Shown: positions 36,374-45,825, numbered from the stretch's first letter. The stretch: 64,000 bases of DNA from Roseomonas sp. (GCA_020249285.1 JADCFX010000002.1:1-64000), one strand, 5' to 3'. Numbers and translations: made by a program. The notes: generated from the sequence alone by a model not told the origin.

Positions 36374-39300
36374 ATGCGGCATCTGCGCCGCCTGCTGATC
36401 CTGGTTTTGGCGATCCCGCTGGTGATTGCGGCCCTACTGGGTGGCCTGCTCGCCTGGGTGCAATGGGGCAATGGCGCAGCAGCGCTGGCGGGGCTTGCAG
36501 GGCGCTTTGTGCCGGGGCTTGTGATTGAAGGGCTTGCGGTGACGTTGCCGCGAGAGGTCCGTGCCGCGCGCATCACCCTCGCCCATGAGGGCAGTATCTG
36601 GCTTGAGGTCGCGGCACCGCGCATCGCCTTTGATCTGGCAGCGCTTTGGCAAGGCGAAGCGCATGTGCAGGCCGTGACGGCGGAGCGAATCACACTTTCT
36701 CGCCTGCCCGCTTCTGATGCGACTGAGGCACGCAATGGCCCGTTGCTGCCATCCCTGCCGCATCTGCCTTTGGGCGTGCGGATTGACCGCGTGGCGATTG
36801 CGGAAATCACCGTGGCCGAGGGCGTTTTTGGCCAGGGCTTTCGCGCGGGACTTGAAGGCAAGGCAGTGCTGAAGGCCGCGCGGCTTTCGGGCGATGTCGC
36901 GCTCTCGCGCCTGGATGCGCCGGGTGAGGCGCGGCTTGAATTGGACCTTTCCCCCGGTGCGGATCGGCTTTTCGCGAAGCTCGATCTGGCGGAACCGCCG
37001 GGCGGGGTGATCGCCGCAGCACTTGGTGTGGCGTCCGAACCCGCTGAGGTGACCTTGCGCCTGCAAGGCCCGGCCAGCGGTGCGGCGTTGAGCGCTGTGG
37101 CACAGCTTGGCAACGCGGCAGAGGCAGCGCTTTCCGGCACTATCGGCGCCGATGCGCGCGGCGCGGGGTTTGCGCGGCTTGCGGGCCATGTCGCCGCAGC
37201 GCCCTTGCTGCCGGCAGCACTTGCAGAAGCGCTGGCACGCCTGGATTTCGCGCTGGATGCGGCGCGCGATCGCGCGGGCGTCATCACGCTCCGCGAAGTG
37301 GTGGCGAAGGCGCCGCTTGGCGAAGTGACCCTTGCCGGCAGGCTTGATCCAAAGCGCGAGGATACAGCGCTGCAAGGCACCCTTACGCTCGGTGCAAGCG
37401 CGATGCTGGCCGCCCATGTGCCGGAGGAGATCGCCTGGGAAGCAGCCAGCGCGCGATTTCAGCTGGATGGCAGGCTGACTGCGCCGCATCTTGCACTGGA
37501 TGCCGAAATGCAAGGCTTTTCCAGCAGTATCGCGGAACTGGGCGCCGCCCTTGGCGCGACCCCGCGCCTGAGCCTGCAGGCCCGCGCACCGACACGCATT
37601 GAAAGCCTGACCCTGATCGGCGCCGGCAATGAACTCACCGCTTCGGGCGATGTCGGCGAAAGCCTTGATCTTCGCTTCGGTTTGCGCCTTGGCGATCTTG
37701 CGCTATTGGTGCCGGAATTGGCCGGCGCCTTGACTGCGGAAGGCCATCTGCATGGCGCGCGCGATGATCCTTCGATCACCCTGAAAGCGCGGGGCGAGAG
37801 CATCACGCGTGGCGCTGAGGTGCTTGCCGCGCCAAGCCTTGACCTGGTCCTGGAAACGCCCCTGTCGCGCCCGCGCGCGGAGGCGCGGCTTGAGGCGATT
37901 TATGCTGGGCAGCCGCTGACACTGACACTTTCCGGCGTGCCGGAAGGAAGCGCGCTCAGGATCAATCAGCTTGAAGCGGCTTTTGGTGCGGCACGGCTTT
38001 CGGGGCGCGGTTTGCTGGATGTGCAAAAGCCGCTTTTCGATGGCGCGCTGTCACTTGCCATTCCCGATCTGGCGCCTTTTGGCGATATCTTCGGCCAGAA
38101 CATGACCGGCAGCCTGTCATTGGAAGCCGAAGGGCACGATGCCGGTGGCGCGCAGCAGGTCAAGGCCAGGCTGCATGCCCCAGATGCCAGCTTCAATGGA
38201 CGCAAGCTTGCCTTGCGTGTCGAACTTGCCGGCGGGCTGGATGATGCCAAGGCCAGCTTCACCTTGCGCCATGGCGAAGCAGAACTTGCGGGTGAAGCGA
38301 CACTCGGCCTGACCGGTGCGGCACGCATCGTCACGCTGCCCAACCTCTCGCTTGCCTATGGCGCGGAGCAGGTGAAGCTCGCCGCGCCCGCGCGCATCGA
38401 AATCTCGCCCGATGGGCGCGTGAGCATTGCTGAGACGAATATCACCAGCAATCGCGGCGGCAGGCTCAGGCTGGGAGGTTTCTGGAGCGAGGCTGAGATG
38501 GCGTTAAGGGCATCGCTCACGGCACTGCCCATTGCGCCCTTCGCCGCATTGCTGGTGCCGGAAGCGAAATTGGCGGGCACGCTCACCGGTGAGGCGCGGG
38601 TGGATGGCACGGCTGACGAGCCCCGTTTTGAGATCAAATTGGAAAGCACCGCCATCACCAGCGCCATGCCAGCGGCGCGTGGCTTGCCGCCCTTGCGCCT
38701 TTCGGTGAACGCCAATGGCACGGCAGCGGGGGCGGAAGCACGCGCTTCGGTCACTGGCGGGAATGTGGTGCGGCTGGCTGCCACGGCGCGGCTGGCAGGG
38801 CTTGCGCCTGACGCTGCCCTTTCCGGCAGCATCACCGGGCGGCTTGATCTGGAAAGCCTGATGCAGCCCTTGCTCGCTGCCGGGGCGCAGCGCCTGACCG
38901 GCATTGCCAATCTCAATCTGCGCCTGCAAGGCAGCCTGGCCGCGCCGCGCTTGGGCGGCGATGCCAGTATCGCCAATGGCAATTTTCGCGATTTGCAGCA
39001 TGGCGTGACGTTGAATGAAATCACCGCCGCCATCACCGTGGATGATCGGCGCTTCAACCTGACGCGCTTTGCCGCGCGCACGGCGGGCGGGGGCAGCCTG
39101 GGCGGTTCTGGCACGCTGGATCTTGGCAAGCCGCGTTTCCCTTATGAGTTGCGCCTGACTGCCACCGCTGCGCGCCCGGTCAATTCCGATCTGGGCAATG
39201 CCACCTTGGATGGTGTGCTGAGCTTGGCGGGTGAGGCTCTCGGCGACAGTCGGCTTTCCGGCAAGCTATTGGTGCAGCGCGCGGAATTGCGCATTCCGGA

Positions 39301-40159
39301 CCGGTTGCCGCCTTCAATCCGAACCCTGCCCGGGGTGCGCGAAAGGGGCCAACGCCCGCCCGGTGTGGCGCCCTTGACGCCACCGGCAGGCGGCGATGCG
39401 CCTGAGGCCGATCTGCCGCCCATTGCGCTTGATCTGACCATTGAAGCGCCGCGCGCGATTTTCCTCCGCGGGCGCGGCCTGGACGCCGAATTGGGCGGCG
39501 AGATTCGCGTTGGCGGAACCTTAGCGGCGCCCTTGCTTGCAGGTGGCTTCATGCTGCGCCGGGGGACGCTGGTTGTGCTGGATCGGCGGCTTGACCTCAA
39601 CCGCGCCAATATCAGCTTCGATGCCGGCGGGATCATGCCCAATCTTGATGTGCTGGCGACCTCTCGCGCTGAGGAGGTGGAGGTGAATGTCGCGGTGGAA
39701 GGCCCGGCGCGTGATCCGAAAATCAGCTTCACCTCCAACCCCGAATTGCCGGCGGATGAGGTGCTGGCGCGGCTGCTGTTTGGCCGTCGCGGGGGCGAGC
39801 TTTCGCCCTTCCAGATGCTGCGCCTGGCCGAAGCGCTTGCCGGCACGACAGGCCGCCCCCTGCCGGGACCTGGCGGGGTGATGGAGCGCATCCGCCGCAC
39901 CTTGGCGCTTGATCGGCTTTCCATCGGTCAGGAGAAGGAAGGCGAGCAGCGCGCCGGGCGGGAACCGGGTGCCACATTGGAGTCCGGGCGCTATGTGGCG
40001 GATGGGGTATTTATCGGCGTGAAGCAAAGCGCCGATGGCGGGCCGCCCCGCGTGGGCGTGCAGATAGACCTGACGCGAAGGCTGAGGCTGGAGGCGGAAA
40101 GTGGCGGGAATAGTCTTGCCGGTGATCGGGTGGGGATTGGGTTTGAGATTGAATATTGA
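36374..40159 (+). CDS. tamB: Translocation and assembly module, inner-membrane subunit TamB
   Basis: 1261 residues. An N-terminal signal anchor (LLILVLAIPLVIAALLGGLL) holds it in the inner membrane; a very long beta-repeat region spans the periplasm, and the C-terminal DUF490 domain (from about LADRRLDLNRANISF region to the end) reaches TamA. Seen near the end are EEVEVNVAVEGPARDPKISF and ELPADEVLARLLFGR, hallmarks of the family. I start at the ATG at 36374-36376, right after the tamA stop; an upstream frame opening inside tamA lacks a signal. The length fits TamB of alphaproteobacteria. Confidence 0.92.
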   Translation: MRHLRRLLILVLAIPLVIAALLGGLLAWVQWGNGAAALAGLAGRFVPGLVIEGLAVTLPREVRAARITLAHEGSIWLEVAAPRIAFDLAALWQGEAHVQAVTAERITLSRLPASDATEARNGPLLPSLPHLPLGVRIDRVAIAEITVAEGVFGQGFRAGLEGKAVLKAARLSGDVALSRLDAPGEARLELDLSPGADRLFAKLDLAEPPGGVIAAALGVASEPAEVTLRLQGPASGAALSAVAQLGNAAEAALSGTIGADARGAGFARLAGHVAAAPLLPAALAEALARLDFALDAARDRAGVITLREVVAKAPLGEVTLAGRLDPKREDTALQGTLTLGASAMLAAHVPEEIAWEAASARFQLDGRLTAPHLALDAEMQGFSSSIAELGAALGATPRLSLQARAPTRIESLTLIGAGNELTASGDVGESLDLRFGLRLGDLALLVPELAGALTAEGHLHGARDDPSITLKARGESITRGAEVLAAPSLDLVLETPLSRPRAEARLEAIYAGQPLTLTLSGVPEGSALRINQLEAAFGAARLSGRGLLDVQKPLFDGALSLAIPDLAPFGDIFGQNMTGSLSLEAEGHDAGGAQQVKARLHAPDASFNGRKLALRVELAGGLDDAKASFTLRHGEAELAGEATLGLTGAARIVTLPNLSLAYGAEQVKLAAPARIEISPDGRVSIAETNITSNRGGRLRLGGFWSEAEMALRASLTALPIAPFAALLVPEAKLAGTLTGEARVDGTADEPRFEIKLESTAITSAMPAARGLPPLRLSVNANGTAAGAEARASVTGGNVVRLAATARLAGLAPDAALSGSITGRLDLESLMQPLLAAGAQRLTGIANLNLRLQGSLAAPRLGGDASIANGNFRDLQHGVTLNEITAAITVDDRRFNLTRFAARTAGGGSLGGSGTLDLGKPRFPYELRLTATAARPVNSDLGNATLDGVLSLAGEALGDSRLSGKLLVQRAELRIPDRLPPSIRTLPGVRERGQRPPGVAPLTPPAGGDAPEADLPPIALDLTIEAPRAIFLRGRGLDAELGGEIRVGGTLAAPLLAGGFMLRRGTLVVLDRRLDLNRANISFDAGGIMPNLDVLATSRAEEVEVNVAVEGPARDPKISFTSNPELPADEVLARLLFGRRGGELSPFQMLRLAEALAGTTGRPLPGPGGVMERIRRTLALDRLSIGQEKEGEQRAGREPGATLESGRYVADGVFIGVKQSADGGPPRVGVQIDLTRRLRLEAESGGNSLAGDRVGIGFEIEY

Positions 40160-40171
40160 TCGCCCCGCCCC

Positions 40172-40196
40172 TGGCACTCTTCGCCTGGGAGTGCCA
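40172..40196 (+). terminator. Hairpin after tamB
   Basis: TGGCACTC (40172-40179) pairs perfectly with GAGTGCCA (40189-40196) around a nine-base loop, 12 bases after the tamB stop. No T-run follows, so a weak terminator or mRNA-end structure is inferred. Confidence 0.4.
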
Positions 40197-40243
40197 AGTT
40201 ACGTCTCGATGACAAGAGCATGGAATAATAGGGTGTTCAGGGC

Positions 40244-40753
40244 ATGATCCGCTACGAATTGCGCTGCGATCAGGCGCATGAATTCGATGGCTGGTTCAAG
40301 GATAGCGCGGCTTTCGATAAGCTCGCAGCCGCAGGGCTTGTGGAATGCCCGCATTGTGGCCCAGCCAAGGTGGCGAAGCGCCTGATGGCGCCGGCCATCC
40401 CGAAAAAGGGCCGCCCGGCGCGCAATGCCAAGCCCGAAGCCCTGCCCGCACCGGTGGCGGAAGCCCCTGCCCCCCCGCCCGCGCCCCCACCTGCGCCCCC
40501 TGCGCTTCCCGCAGCGGCGCTGGCCGCCATGCCGGCGGAACTGCGCTCCATGCTGCGGCATATGCGGACCGAGATTGAGAAGAATTGCGATTATGTCGGC
40601 GGCGATTTCGCCGAAGAAGCGCGCAAGATCCATCATGGCGAGGTCGAAGCCCGCGGCATTTTCGGCGAAGCGACTGAGGATGAAGCCGAGGCGCTGCGCG
40701 AAGAGGGGATCGACATTGCGCGCATCCCCTGGGTGCCGCCTTCGGATGCCTGA
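40244..40753 (+). CDS. DUF1178 protein
   Basis: 169 residues. The N-terminus has the family pattern MIRYELRCDQAHEFDGWFKDS... CPHCG, with C8, C36 and C39 probably binding a metal. A long Pro/Ala-rich linker (about residues 66-95) leads to the C-terminal helical half (LRSMLRHMRTEIEKNCDYVG, then ARKIHHGEVEARGIFGEA). The function is unknown; it is common in alphaproteobacteria. Its stop lies inside the first codons of gph, giving an 8-base overlap. Confidence 0.85.
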   Translation: MIRYELRCDQAHEFDGWFKDSAAFDKLAAAGLVECPHCGPAKVAKRLMAPAIPKKGRPARNAKPEALPAPVAEAPAPPPAPPPAPPALPAAALAAMPAELRSMLRHMRTEIEKNCDYVGGDFAEEARKIHHGEVEARGIFGEATEDEAEALREEGIDIARIPWVPPSDA

Positions 40754-41393
40754 TCAGACGACGCGCTGCGCGGTTTTTGATCTGGATGGCACGCTGGTGG
40801 ATAGCGCGCCCGATATCCATGCTGCGCTTGATCGGCTGATGGCGCGCCGCCAGCTACCTGGCTTTGCGCGGGCCGAGGTTGTGGGGATGATCGGCGATGG
40901 CGTGCGTGTTTTGCTGGAACGCGCCCATGCCGCGCGTGGCCTTCCGCTGGATGAGGCAAGCCTTGATCATTTCATGGCTGATTACGAAGCCAATGCGGCG
41001 GTGCTGACGCGGCCCTTCGCTGGCATTCCCGAATTGCTGGGCGGCTTGCGCGATGCAGGCTGGCAGCTTGCGGTCTGCACCAATAAGCCGGAAGCCGCGG
41101 CGCGTGTCTTGCTGTCAGGGCTTGGGCTTGATGGTCATTTCAGCGCGCTTGGCGGCGGCGACAGCTTCCCCATGCGCAAGCCCGATCCGGGGCATTTGCG
41201 CGCAACCCTGGCTGCCGCCGGCGCTGCGCCCGAGGCCGCTGTGATGATCGGCGATCACCGCAATGATATCGAAGCAGCCCGCGGTGCCGGCGTGCGCGCA
41301 ATTTTCGCGGGCTGGGGCTATGGCCCGCATAGCATGGCCGGTGGCGCGCCGATTGCCGCTGATGTGGCGGCGCTGCGTGCCCTGCTCAGCTAA
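40746..41393 (+). CDS. gph: Phosphoglycolate phosphatase
   Basis: 215-residue HAD hydrolase. The nucleophile motif is FDLDGTLVD (11-19), motif II is CTNKP, motif III lysine is in MRKPDPGHL and motif IV is MIGDHRNDIEAA. Gph removes phosphate from 2-phosphoglycolate formed in DNA repair and oxygenation side reactions. The start overlaps DUF1178 by eight bases in another frame. Further upstream the frame stays open only because it shadows DUF1178. Confidence 0.88.
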   Translation: MPDQTTRCAVFDLDGTLVDSAPDIHAALDRLMARRQLPGFARAEVVGMIGDGVRVLLERAHAARGLPLDEASLDHFMADYEANAAVLTRPFAGIPELLGGLRDAGWQLAVCTNKPEAAARVLLSGLGLDGHFSALGGGDSFPMRKPDPGHLRATLAAAGAAPEAAVMIGDHRNDIEAARGAGVRAIFAGWGYGPHSMAGGAPIAADVAALRALLS

Positions 41394-41398
41394 AGCCG

Positions 41399-42169
41399 CT
41401 ATCTAAGCTTTTGTAATTCCATCCGCATGGTGCCGAAGATGGTGCTTGCGAATTCAACGCGAACCGGGATGGGCGGCAGGCGCGGATCAACTTTGGCAAG
41501 CCACGCCGTGGCCATCCGAGGCTGCGTGGCGCGGGCAGGATCATCGCCAATGCGTACCCCCGCCACCAGCCGGCTTTCCAAGCCGCATTGGAGGGACTCG
41601 ATTTCCCTCCCCGCATGGCTGATGCGGACGGACCCGATGGTACGAGATGACAAATCCAATCGTCGCCTGCCATCAAAAATCGGGCCGGTCAGATCGCAGC
41701 GGCCCGTTTGCGTGACCGTGCGCGACATGAGCGCAAGGGCTGAAAGCATATCAATAGCGCCCCGCCGCGCTGGAAGGGGTACGGGTTCATTCGTGGCACC
41801 CTCTGGCGGTTCCATTTCCAGCGGTTGGGGCATGCCATCGCGGTAGAGCAAAACCATGCGCCTGGCATCGCCGCGCCAATTGCCCTCGGCCTGGAAACGC
41901 TGCGGGGCAACACCTTCTGCGCGCCAGGCGCCTTCCACCTCTGAACGTATCTCATGCGGGGCAAAAAGCCTGCCGATGCCAATCGCCCGACTGACCGAGC
42001 GCATCCAATAGCCATCGGGCCGGGTTTCGAATTGGGCGGCGATTTCGACCACGGCGATCCCGGTTTGGGTGACCTGGTAAATCGCCTCCACCGCCCGGGC
42101 AGGCGAAAGCCCGGCGGGTGCTAAGGCCAGAAGCAAGGCAAGGCAGGGCTGCAATAGAAAACGCATCAT
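41399..42169 (-). CDS. DUF3108 exported protein
   Basis: 256 residues with a signal peptide (FLLQPCLALLLALAPAGLSPARA). The body is beta-rich and matches DUF3108: EAIYQVTQTGIAVVEIAAQFE near the start and PPIPVRVEFASTIFGTMRMELQKL at the end. The role is unknown; a periplasmic or outer-membrane-associated place is likely. I start at the first of two tandem ATGs (42167-42169); the frame is open to a TTG five codons earlier. Confidence 0.75.
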   Translation of the reverse strand: MMRFLLQPCLALLLALAPAGLSPARAVEAIYQVTQTGIAVVEIAAQFETRPDGYWMRSVSRAIGIGRLFAPHEIRSEVEGAWRAEGVAPQRFQAEGNWRGDARRMVLLYRDGMPQPLEMEPPEGATNEPVPLPARRGAIDMLSALALMSRTVTQTGRCDLTGPIFDGRRRLDLSSRTIGSVRISHAGREIESLQCGLESRLVAGVRIGDDPARATQPRMATAWLAKVDPRLPPIPVRVEFASTIFGTMRMELQKLR

Positions 42170-42208
42170 ACCCAAGTTTAGCAATAAACACGCCGGAAGA
42201 GAATGACT

Positions 42209-42988
42209 TTATGATGCGCGCGCCAGCGCCATTGCGGGCCTTGGCATGGTTGTGAGAATCAGCGGTAGGCGAGCGAAAAACTCAAGCTCGGCGCGGTTTT
42301 GGCGTTCAAGCCGCGCCAGGGCCGTAGCGTAATCAGAATGTGATCGCGCCGGCGCCACCCCTGACAGCACCGGCCTTTCATTGAAGCGCGGCAGCGCCCC
42401 GGCAAGCGTAAGGCCGAATAGCGCGAGAAGCCTTTGGGCAAACACATCCAAAGCCTCCATCCGGCCGAGCAGATAGGGGTGGCGCTGCAACGCTGCCGTA
42501 ATGCCGTGCCGGTCCGTGGCATTGAATAGCGTGCGCAATTGCGCATCCTGGCAATGTACTGCGAATTCCGGCACCGCATCCAGCGCCTGATTGAGCGTGA
42601 GCGCGCTGAGCGCGGCATGTTCAGGATGGTCCGGCGTGCCGCGAATATAGTCGTAAAGGGAGACAATGCGTTCCAGCGGCTGCCGCAAGACGGCCGCGAA
42701 GGCAACCGGGCGTGGAGCGTACTCCACCAACGGATGGGCCACGCCATAATGGCCTGCGATCAGGATTGCCTGGGGATACATACCCTTATCCTTGGCGAGG
42801 GCAGCCGCCAGCCCGGCCTCTCCGCCATATTCCGCCACAAGATCGGCGTGGAAAAAGGCGCGATCGCCGAAGGTGTATTTCAACATGCGGTTGATAGTGG
42901 TGCCGCCGGTGCGGGGAAGGTGAAGAAAGCATAAAATCGGCATCCCAGAGATGGGATCCGCAAAATCTTCCTTTAATATTATAGTCAT
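42209..42988 (-). CDS. Sulfotransferase family 2-like protein
   Basis: 259 residues. The PAPS-binding 5' loop is LHLPRTGGTTI (near residue 20) and the 3'-phosphate motif is LRQPLERIVSLYDY (R-P-x2-R-x2-S-x-Y). This is the pattern of sulfotransferases that modify carbohydrates or lipids. I start at the ATG at 42986-42988, because the family has the P-loop very close to the N-terminus; the frame remains open to a GTG at 43048 that would add 20 residues. A tight hairpin lies directly upstream of this ATG. Confidence 0.7.
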   Translation of the reverse strand: MTIILKEDFADPISGMPILCFLHLPRTGGTTINRMLKYTFGDRAFFHADLVAEYGGEAGLAAALAKDKGMYPQAILIAGHYGVAHPLVEYAPRPVAFAAVLRQPLERIVSLYDYIRGTPDHPEHAALSALTLNQALDAVPEFAVHCQDAQLRTLFNATDRHGITAALQRHPYLLGRMEALDVFAQRLLALFGLTLAGALPRFNERPVLSGVAPARSHSDYATALARLERQNRAELEFFARLPLILTTMPRPAMALARAS

Positions 42989-42992
42989 TTCC

Positions 42993-43012
42993 TGGGTCTT
43001 GCAGAAGACCCA
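42993..43012 (-). promoter_or_regulatory. Hairpin just upstream of the sulfotransferase start
   Basis: TGGGTCTT (42993-43000) and AAGACCCA (43005-43012) form a perfect 8-bp stem with a four-base loop GCAG. On the minus strand its 3' arm ends four bases before the ATG, so GGAA sits between hairpin and start. It could hide the ribosome binding region; this is inference. Confidence 0.4.
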
Positions 43013-43082
43013 AGTAAATACCGACCAGATCATAACATTCGGTTTCACCCACCGCTGGCAGAGGCGGAAGGGAGACCCGAGC

Positions 43083-43111
43083 TTGACGGGGTAGCCCCTG
43101 CGCCCTTAAAG
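43083..43111 (+). promoter_or_regulatory. Sigma-70-type promoter of tRNA-Val
   Basis: TTGACG (-35), 17-base spacer, TTAAAG (-10). Transcription would begin just before the mature tRNA at 43124. The spacing is ideal and the site faces the tRNA. Confidence 0.7.
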
Positions 43112-43123
43112 CAGCGCTTAGTC

Positions 43124-43198
43124 GGGCGCGTAGCTCAGCGGTAGAGCATTCGCTTCACACGCGAAGGGTCACAGGTTCAATCCCTGTCGCGCCCACCA
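43124..43198 (+). tRNA. tRNA-Val(CAC)
   Basis: 75 nt including an encoded ACCA end. The acceptor stem GGGCGCG pairs with CGCGCCC; the D arm has AGCTCAGCGGTAGAGC; the anticodon stem TTCGC/GCGAA encloses TTCACAC, anticodon CAC at 43156-43158; the T arm is ACAGGTTCAATCCCTGT. It decodes GUG. No integrase or repeated 3' end is seen beside it. Confidence 0.96.
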
Positions 43199-43207
43199 TT
43201 CCTACCC

Positions 43208-44374
43208 TCAATATGATTTTGGCAGGCCGAGCACTTTTTCGGCGATATGGCTCAGGATCAGCTCTCGGCTGACCGGGGCAATGCGCGGGATCATGCTTTC
43301 GCGGAAATAGCGTTCAACCTGGTATTCCTGGGCATAGCCCATGCCGCCATGGGTCAGCACGGCGGCTTCCGCCGCGGCGAAGCCGGCCTCAGCCGCCAGA
43401 TATTTGGCGGCATTGGCTTCAGCACCGCATTCTCGACCGGCATCATAGAGCGCAGCCGCCTTCATGGTCAGCAAGCCCGCCGCTTCCAATTGCGCCCAGC
43501 AGCGCGCCAGCGGGTGCTGGATACCCTGATTCTGGCCGATGGGCCGGCCAAAAACCTCACGCGTGCGGGCGTAATTCGCGGCGCGGGAAAGCGCCGCCTG
43601 GCCGATACCAACCGCTTCCCCCGCGATCAGGATGCGTTCGGGGTTGAGGCCATGCAGGATCAGGCGAAAGCCTTCACCGTCTGCGCCGATGCGGTCTTCT
43701 TCCGGCACTTCCAACCCGTCAAAGAACAGCATGTTCGAATCAACGCCATGCCGGCCCATCTTGTGAATGAGCCGCACCTCCACCTTGGCGCGATCCAAAG
43801 CGGTGTAGAAAAGCGTCAGCCCATCGGTCTTGCGCTTCACCTGATCAAGCGGCGTGGTGCGCGCCAGCAGCAGGATGCGATCCGCGACCTGCGCTGTGGA
43901 AATCCAGATCTTCTGACCATTGATGACATAGCGATCACCGCGCTTTTCGGCGCGCGTCTTGAGTTCCGTCGTGTTGAGGCCAGTATTGGGTTCTGTCACG
44001 CCGAAACAGGCTTTTTCCGTCCCAGCGATCAGCGGCGGCAGAAATCGTTTTTTCTGCGCGGGCGTACCGAAGACCACCACGGGGTTCAGGCCAAAGATAT
44101 TCATGTGAATGGCCGAAGCGCCCGACATACATGCACCGCTTTCCGCCACCGCCTGCATCATCACAGTCGCTTCCGAAATCCCCAAGCCAGCACCGCCAAA
44201 TTCTTCCGGCATGGCAATGCCAAGCCAGCCACCGGCGGCGACCGCGCGATAAAACTCCTCCGGAAAGCGTGCTTCCTGGTCAATCTTCAGCCAGTAATCA
44301 TCGCCGAAATCGGCGCAGAGTTTCAGGATTTGCGCGCGGAGTTCTTGTTGCGCTTCAGTGGTTGAATACTGCAC
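43208..44374 (-). CDS. Acyl-CoA dehydrogenase
   Basis: 388-residue FAD-dependent acyl-CoA dehydrogenase. The signatures CFGVTEPNTGLNTTELKTRA and KIWISTAQVADRILLLART lie in the central beta domain, and the C-terminal four-helix domain has QNQGIQHPLARCWAQLEAA and GMGYAQEYQVERYFRES, where the usual second signature and catalytic region lie. The chain-length preference cannot be read from this. The start is a GTG at 44372-44374 with AGGATGG upstream. It ends ten bases from the tRNA, converging on it. Confidence 0.88.
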   Translation of the reverse strand: MQYSTTEAQQELRAQILKLCADFGDDYWLKIDQEARFPEEFYRAVAAGGWLGIAMPEEFGGAGLGISEATVMMQAVAESGACMSGASAIHMNIFGLNPVVVFGTPAQKKRFLPPLIAGTEKACFGVTEPNTGLNTTELKTRAEKRGDRYVINGQKIWISTAQVADRILLLARTTPLDQVKRKTDGLTLFYTALDRAKVEVRLIHKMGRHGVDSNMLFFDGLEVPEEDRIGADGEGFRLILHGLNPERILIAGEAVGIGQAALSRAANYARTREVFGRPIGQNQGIQHPLARCWAQLEAAGLLTMKAAALYDAGRECGAEANAAKYLAAEAGFAAAEAAVLTHGGMGYAQEYQVERYFRESMIPRIAPVSRELILSHIAEKVLGLPKSY

Positions 44375-44489
44375 GGAACCATCCTTGGGTCGGTCTTGAT
44401 GCGAAATTGCGTTTTTGCCGCTGCCCGGTCAATCGCACGGAATTGCCTTCGCTGCTGCTCTCGGGCACAAGCCGCGTTGGGAGCACATC

Positions 44490-44732
44490 ATGACCGAAAT
44501 CACCCCTGCCCTGCCCGATCGGCTTTCCAATGACCCAAGCAGCCCCTTTTATGATGAGGCGCTGCTGAGCCGTGGCGTGGGCATTCGCTTCAAGGGCCAG
44601 GAAAAGACCAATGTGGAGGAATACTGCGTCTCGGAAGGCTGGGTCCGGGTCAGCCTCGGCAAGGCCACAGATCGGCGCGGCAAGCCGCTGACGATGAAAC
44701 TGACCGGGATTGTGGAGCCTTATTTGCGCTGA
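44490..44732 (+). CDS. DUF3297 protein
   Basis: 80 residues almost fully matching the DUF3297 pattern: LPDRLSNDPSSPFYDEALLSRGVGIRF, GQEKTNVEEYCVSEGWVRV, then KATDRRGKPLTMKL and a GIVEPYLR end. It is a small cytosolic protein common in Proteobacteria; no role is known. The start ATG is 20 bases after GTTGGGAG. It converges with the aldo/keto reductase gene, with three bases between stops. Confidence 0.85.
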   Translation: MTEITPALPDRLSNDPSSPFYDEALLSRGVGIRFKGQEKTNVEEYCVSEGWVRVSLGKATDRRGKPLTMKLTGIVEPYLR

Positions 44733-44735
44733 ATT

Positions 44736-45683
44736 TCACCCACTCGCCCCATCCAATTCCGCTACCGCTGCCGCATCCAAGGTCAACGCCGCGGCCTTCA
44801 CCAGATCCGCCACTTGGGCAGAGGTGGTGGCACTCGCGATCGGCGCGGCAAGCCCAGGACGCCCCTTGAACCAGGCAAGCGCAACCTGCGCCGGTGTGGC
44901 GGCCATGCGTGCCGAAACATTGTCCAAAGCGGCCAGCACTTTTAGCCCCTCTTCATTCAGGTATTTCCCCGCCCCCCGCGCCCCGCGCGGGCTTTTGCCG
45001 AGATCGGCTTCGCTGCGATACTTGCCGGACAAAAAGCCAGAGGCGAGCGAGTAGTAGGGAATTACGCCAACTGCTTCGGCGGCGCAAAGCGGCAGCATAT
45101 CGGCTTCAATCCCGCGTTCCAGCAGATTGTAATGCGGCTGCATGGTCTGGTAGCGCGGCAGGCCATGCTTGGCGCTAATATCCAGCGCTTCCTTGAAGCG
45201 CGCAGCAGAGAAATTGGAAGCGCCAATGGCGCGCACCTTGCCCGCCTTGATCATCTTATCGAAGGCAGCGAGCGTTTCTTCCTGCGGCACGCTCTCATCA
45301 TCGCGATGGGACTGATAAAGATCAATCACATCCGTCCCAAGCCGCTTCAGCGATGCTTCAACGGCGCTGGCAAGATAAGAAGGTGAAAGCCCCTTGCCGA
45401 TGCCGGGCATTTCCATGCCTGCCTTGGACAGGATCAGCACATCATGGCGGCGCCCGCGCGCCTTCAGCCATTCGCCCATAATGGTCTCGGACTCGCCGCC
45501 TTTGTTGCCCGGCACCCAATAGGCATAGACATCAGCGGTATCGAGCGCATTGAGCCCGCGTTCCACCAGCTCATCCAGAATCCGGAAGGATTGCGCCTTG
45601 TCCAAGGTCCAGCCAAAGACATTGCAGCCGAAAATCACGGGCGGAACGAAAATGCCGGAACGGCCGAGTTCGATCTTTTGCAT
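44736..45683 (-). CDS. Aldo/keto reductase
   Basis: 315-residue NADP-dependent (alpha/beta)8 barrel. The N-terminal strand MQKIELGRSGIFVPPVIFG is followed by the catalytic tetrad: D in LDTADVYAYW, tyrosine in DVYAYW, lysine in VLILSKAG and histidine in LYQSHRDD. C-terminal helices carry AQVALAWFKGRPGLAAPI. It reduces carbonyls or sugars; the substrate is unknown. The start is the ATG at 45681-45683, with AGGAG upstream; the longer frame lacks a signal. It is divergent from sorA. Confidence 0.87.
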   Translation of the reverse strand: MQKIELGRSGIFVPPVIFGCNVFGWTLDKAQSFRILDELVERGLNALDTADVYAYWVPGNKGGESETIMGEWLKARGRRHDVLILSKAGMEMPGIGKGLSPSYLASAVEASLKRLGTDVIDLYQSHRDDESVPQEETLAAFDKMIKAGKVRAIGASNFSAARFKEALDISAKHGLPRYQTMQPHYNLLERGIEADMLPLCAAEAVGVIPYYSLASGFLSGKYRSEADLGKSPRGARGAGKYLNEEGLKVLAALDNVSARMAATPAQVALAWFKGRPGLAAPIASATTSAQVADLVKAAALTLDAAAVAELDGASG

Positions 45684-45825
45684 CTGATGCTCCTGTTTGA
45701 ACGCAAGATTGCCGGCTTTGCGCGGCGCCGGAAAGGGGGGCGGGCAAGGGCTGCACTTTGTCTTGCAAAAACGCTGTCTGATAGGGCAGAACGGCATTAA
45801 AGCAATTCATAAAGGAGGCGCCGCC

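Noticed and set aside
35695..37380. 561-codon open frame on the minus strand
   Set aside because: It is the shadow of tamA and tamB, with low-complexity Ser/Ala/Arg composition and no recognisable motif.
43124..43198. tRNA-Val as a possible integration site
   Set aside because: No integrase gene and no repeat of the tRNA 3' end was seen on either side.
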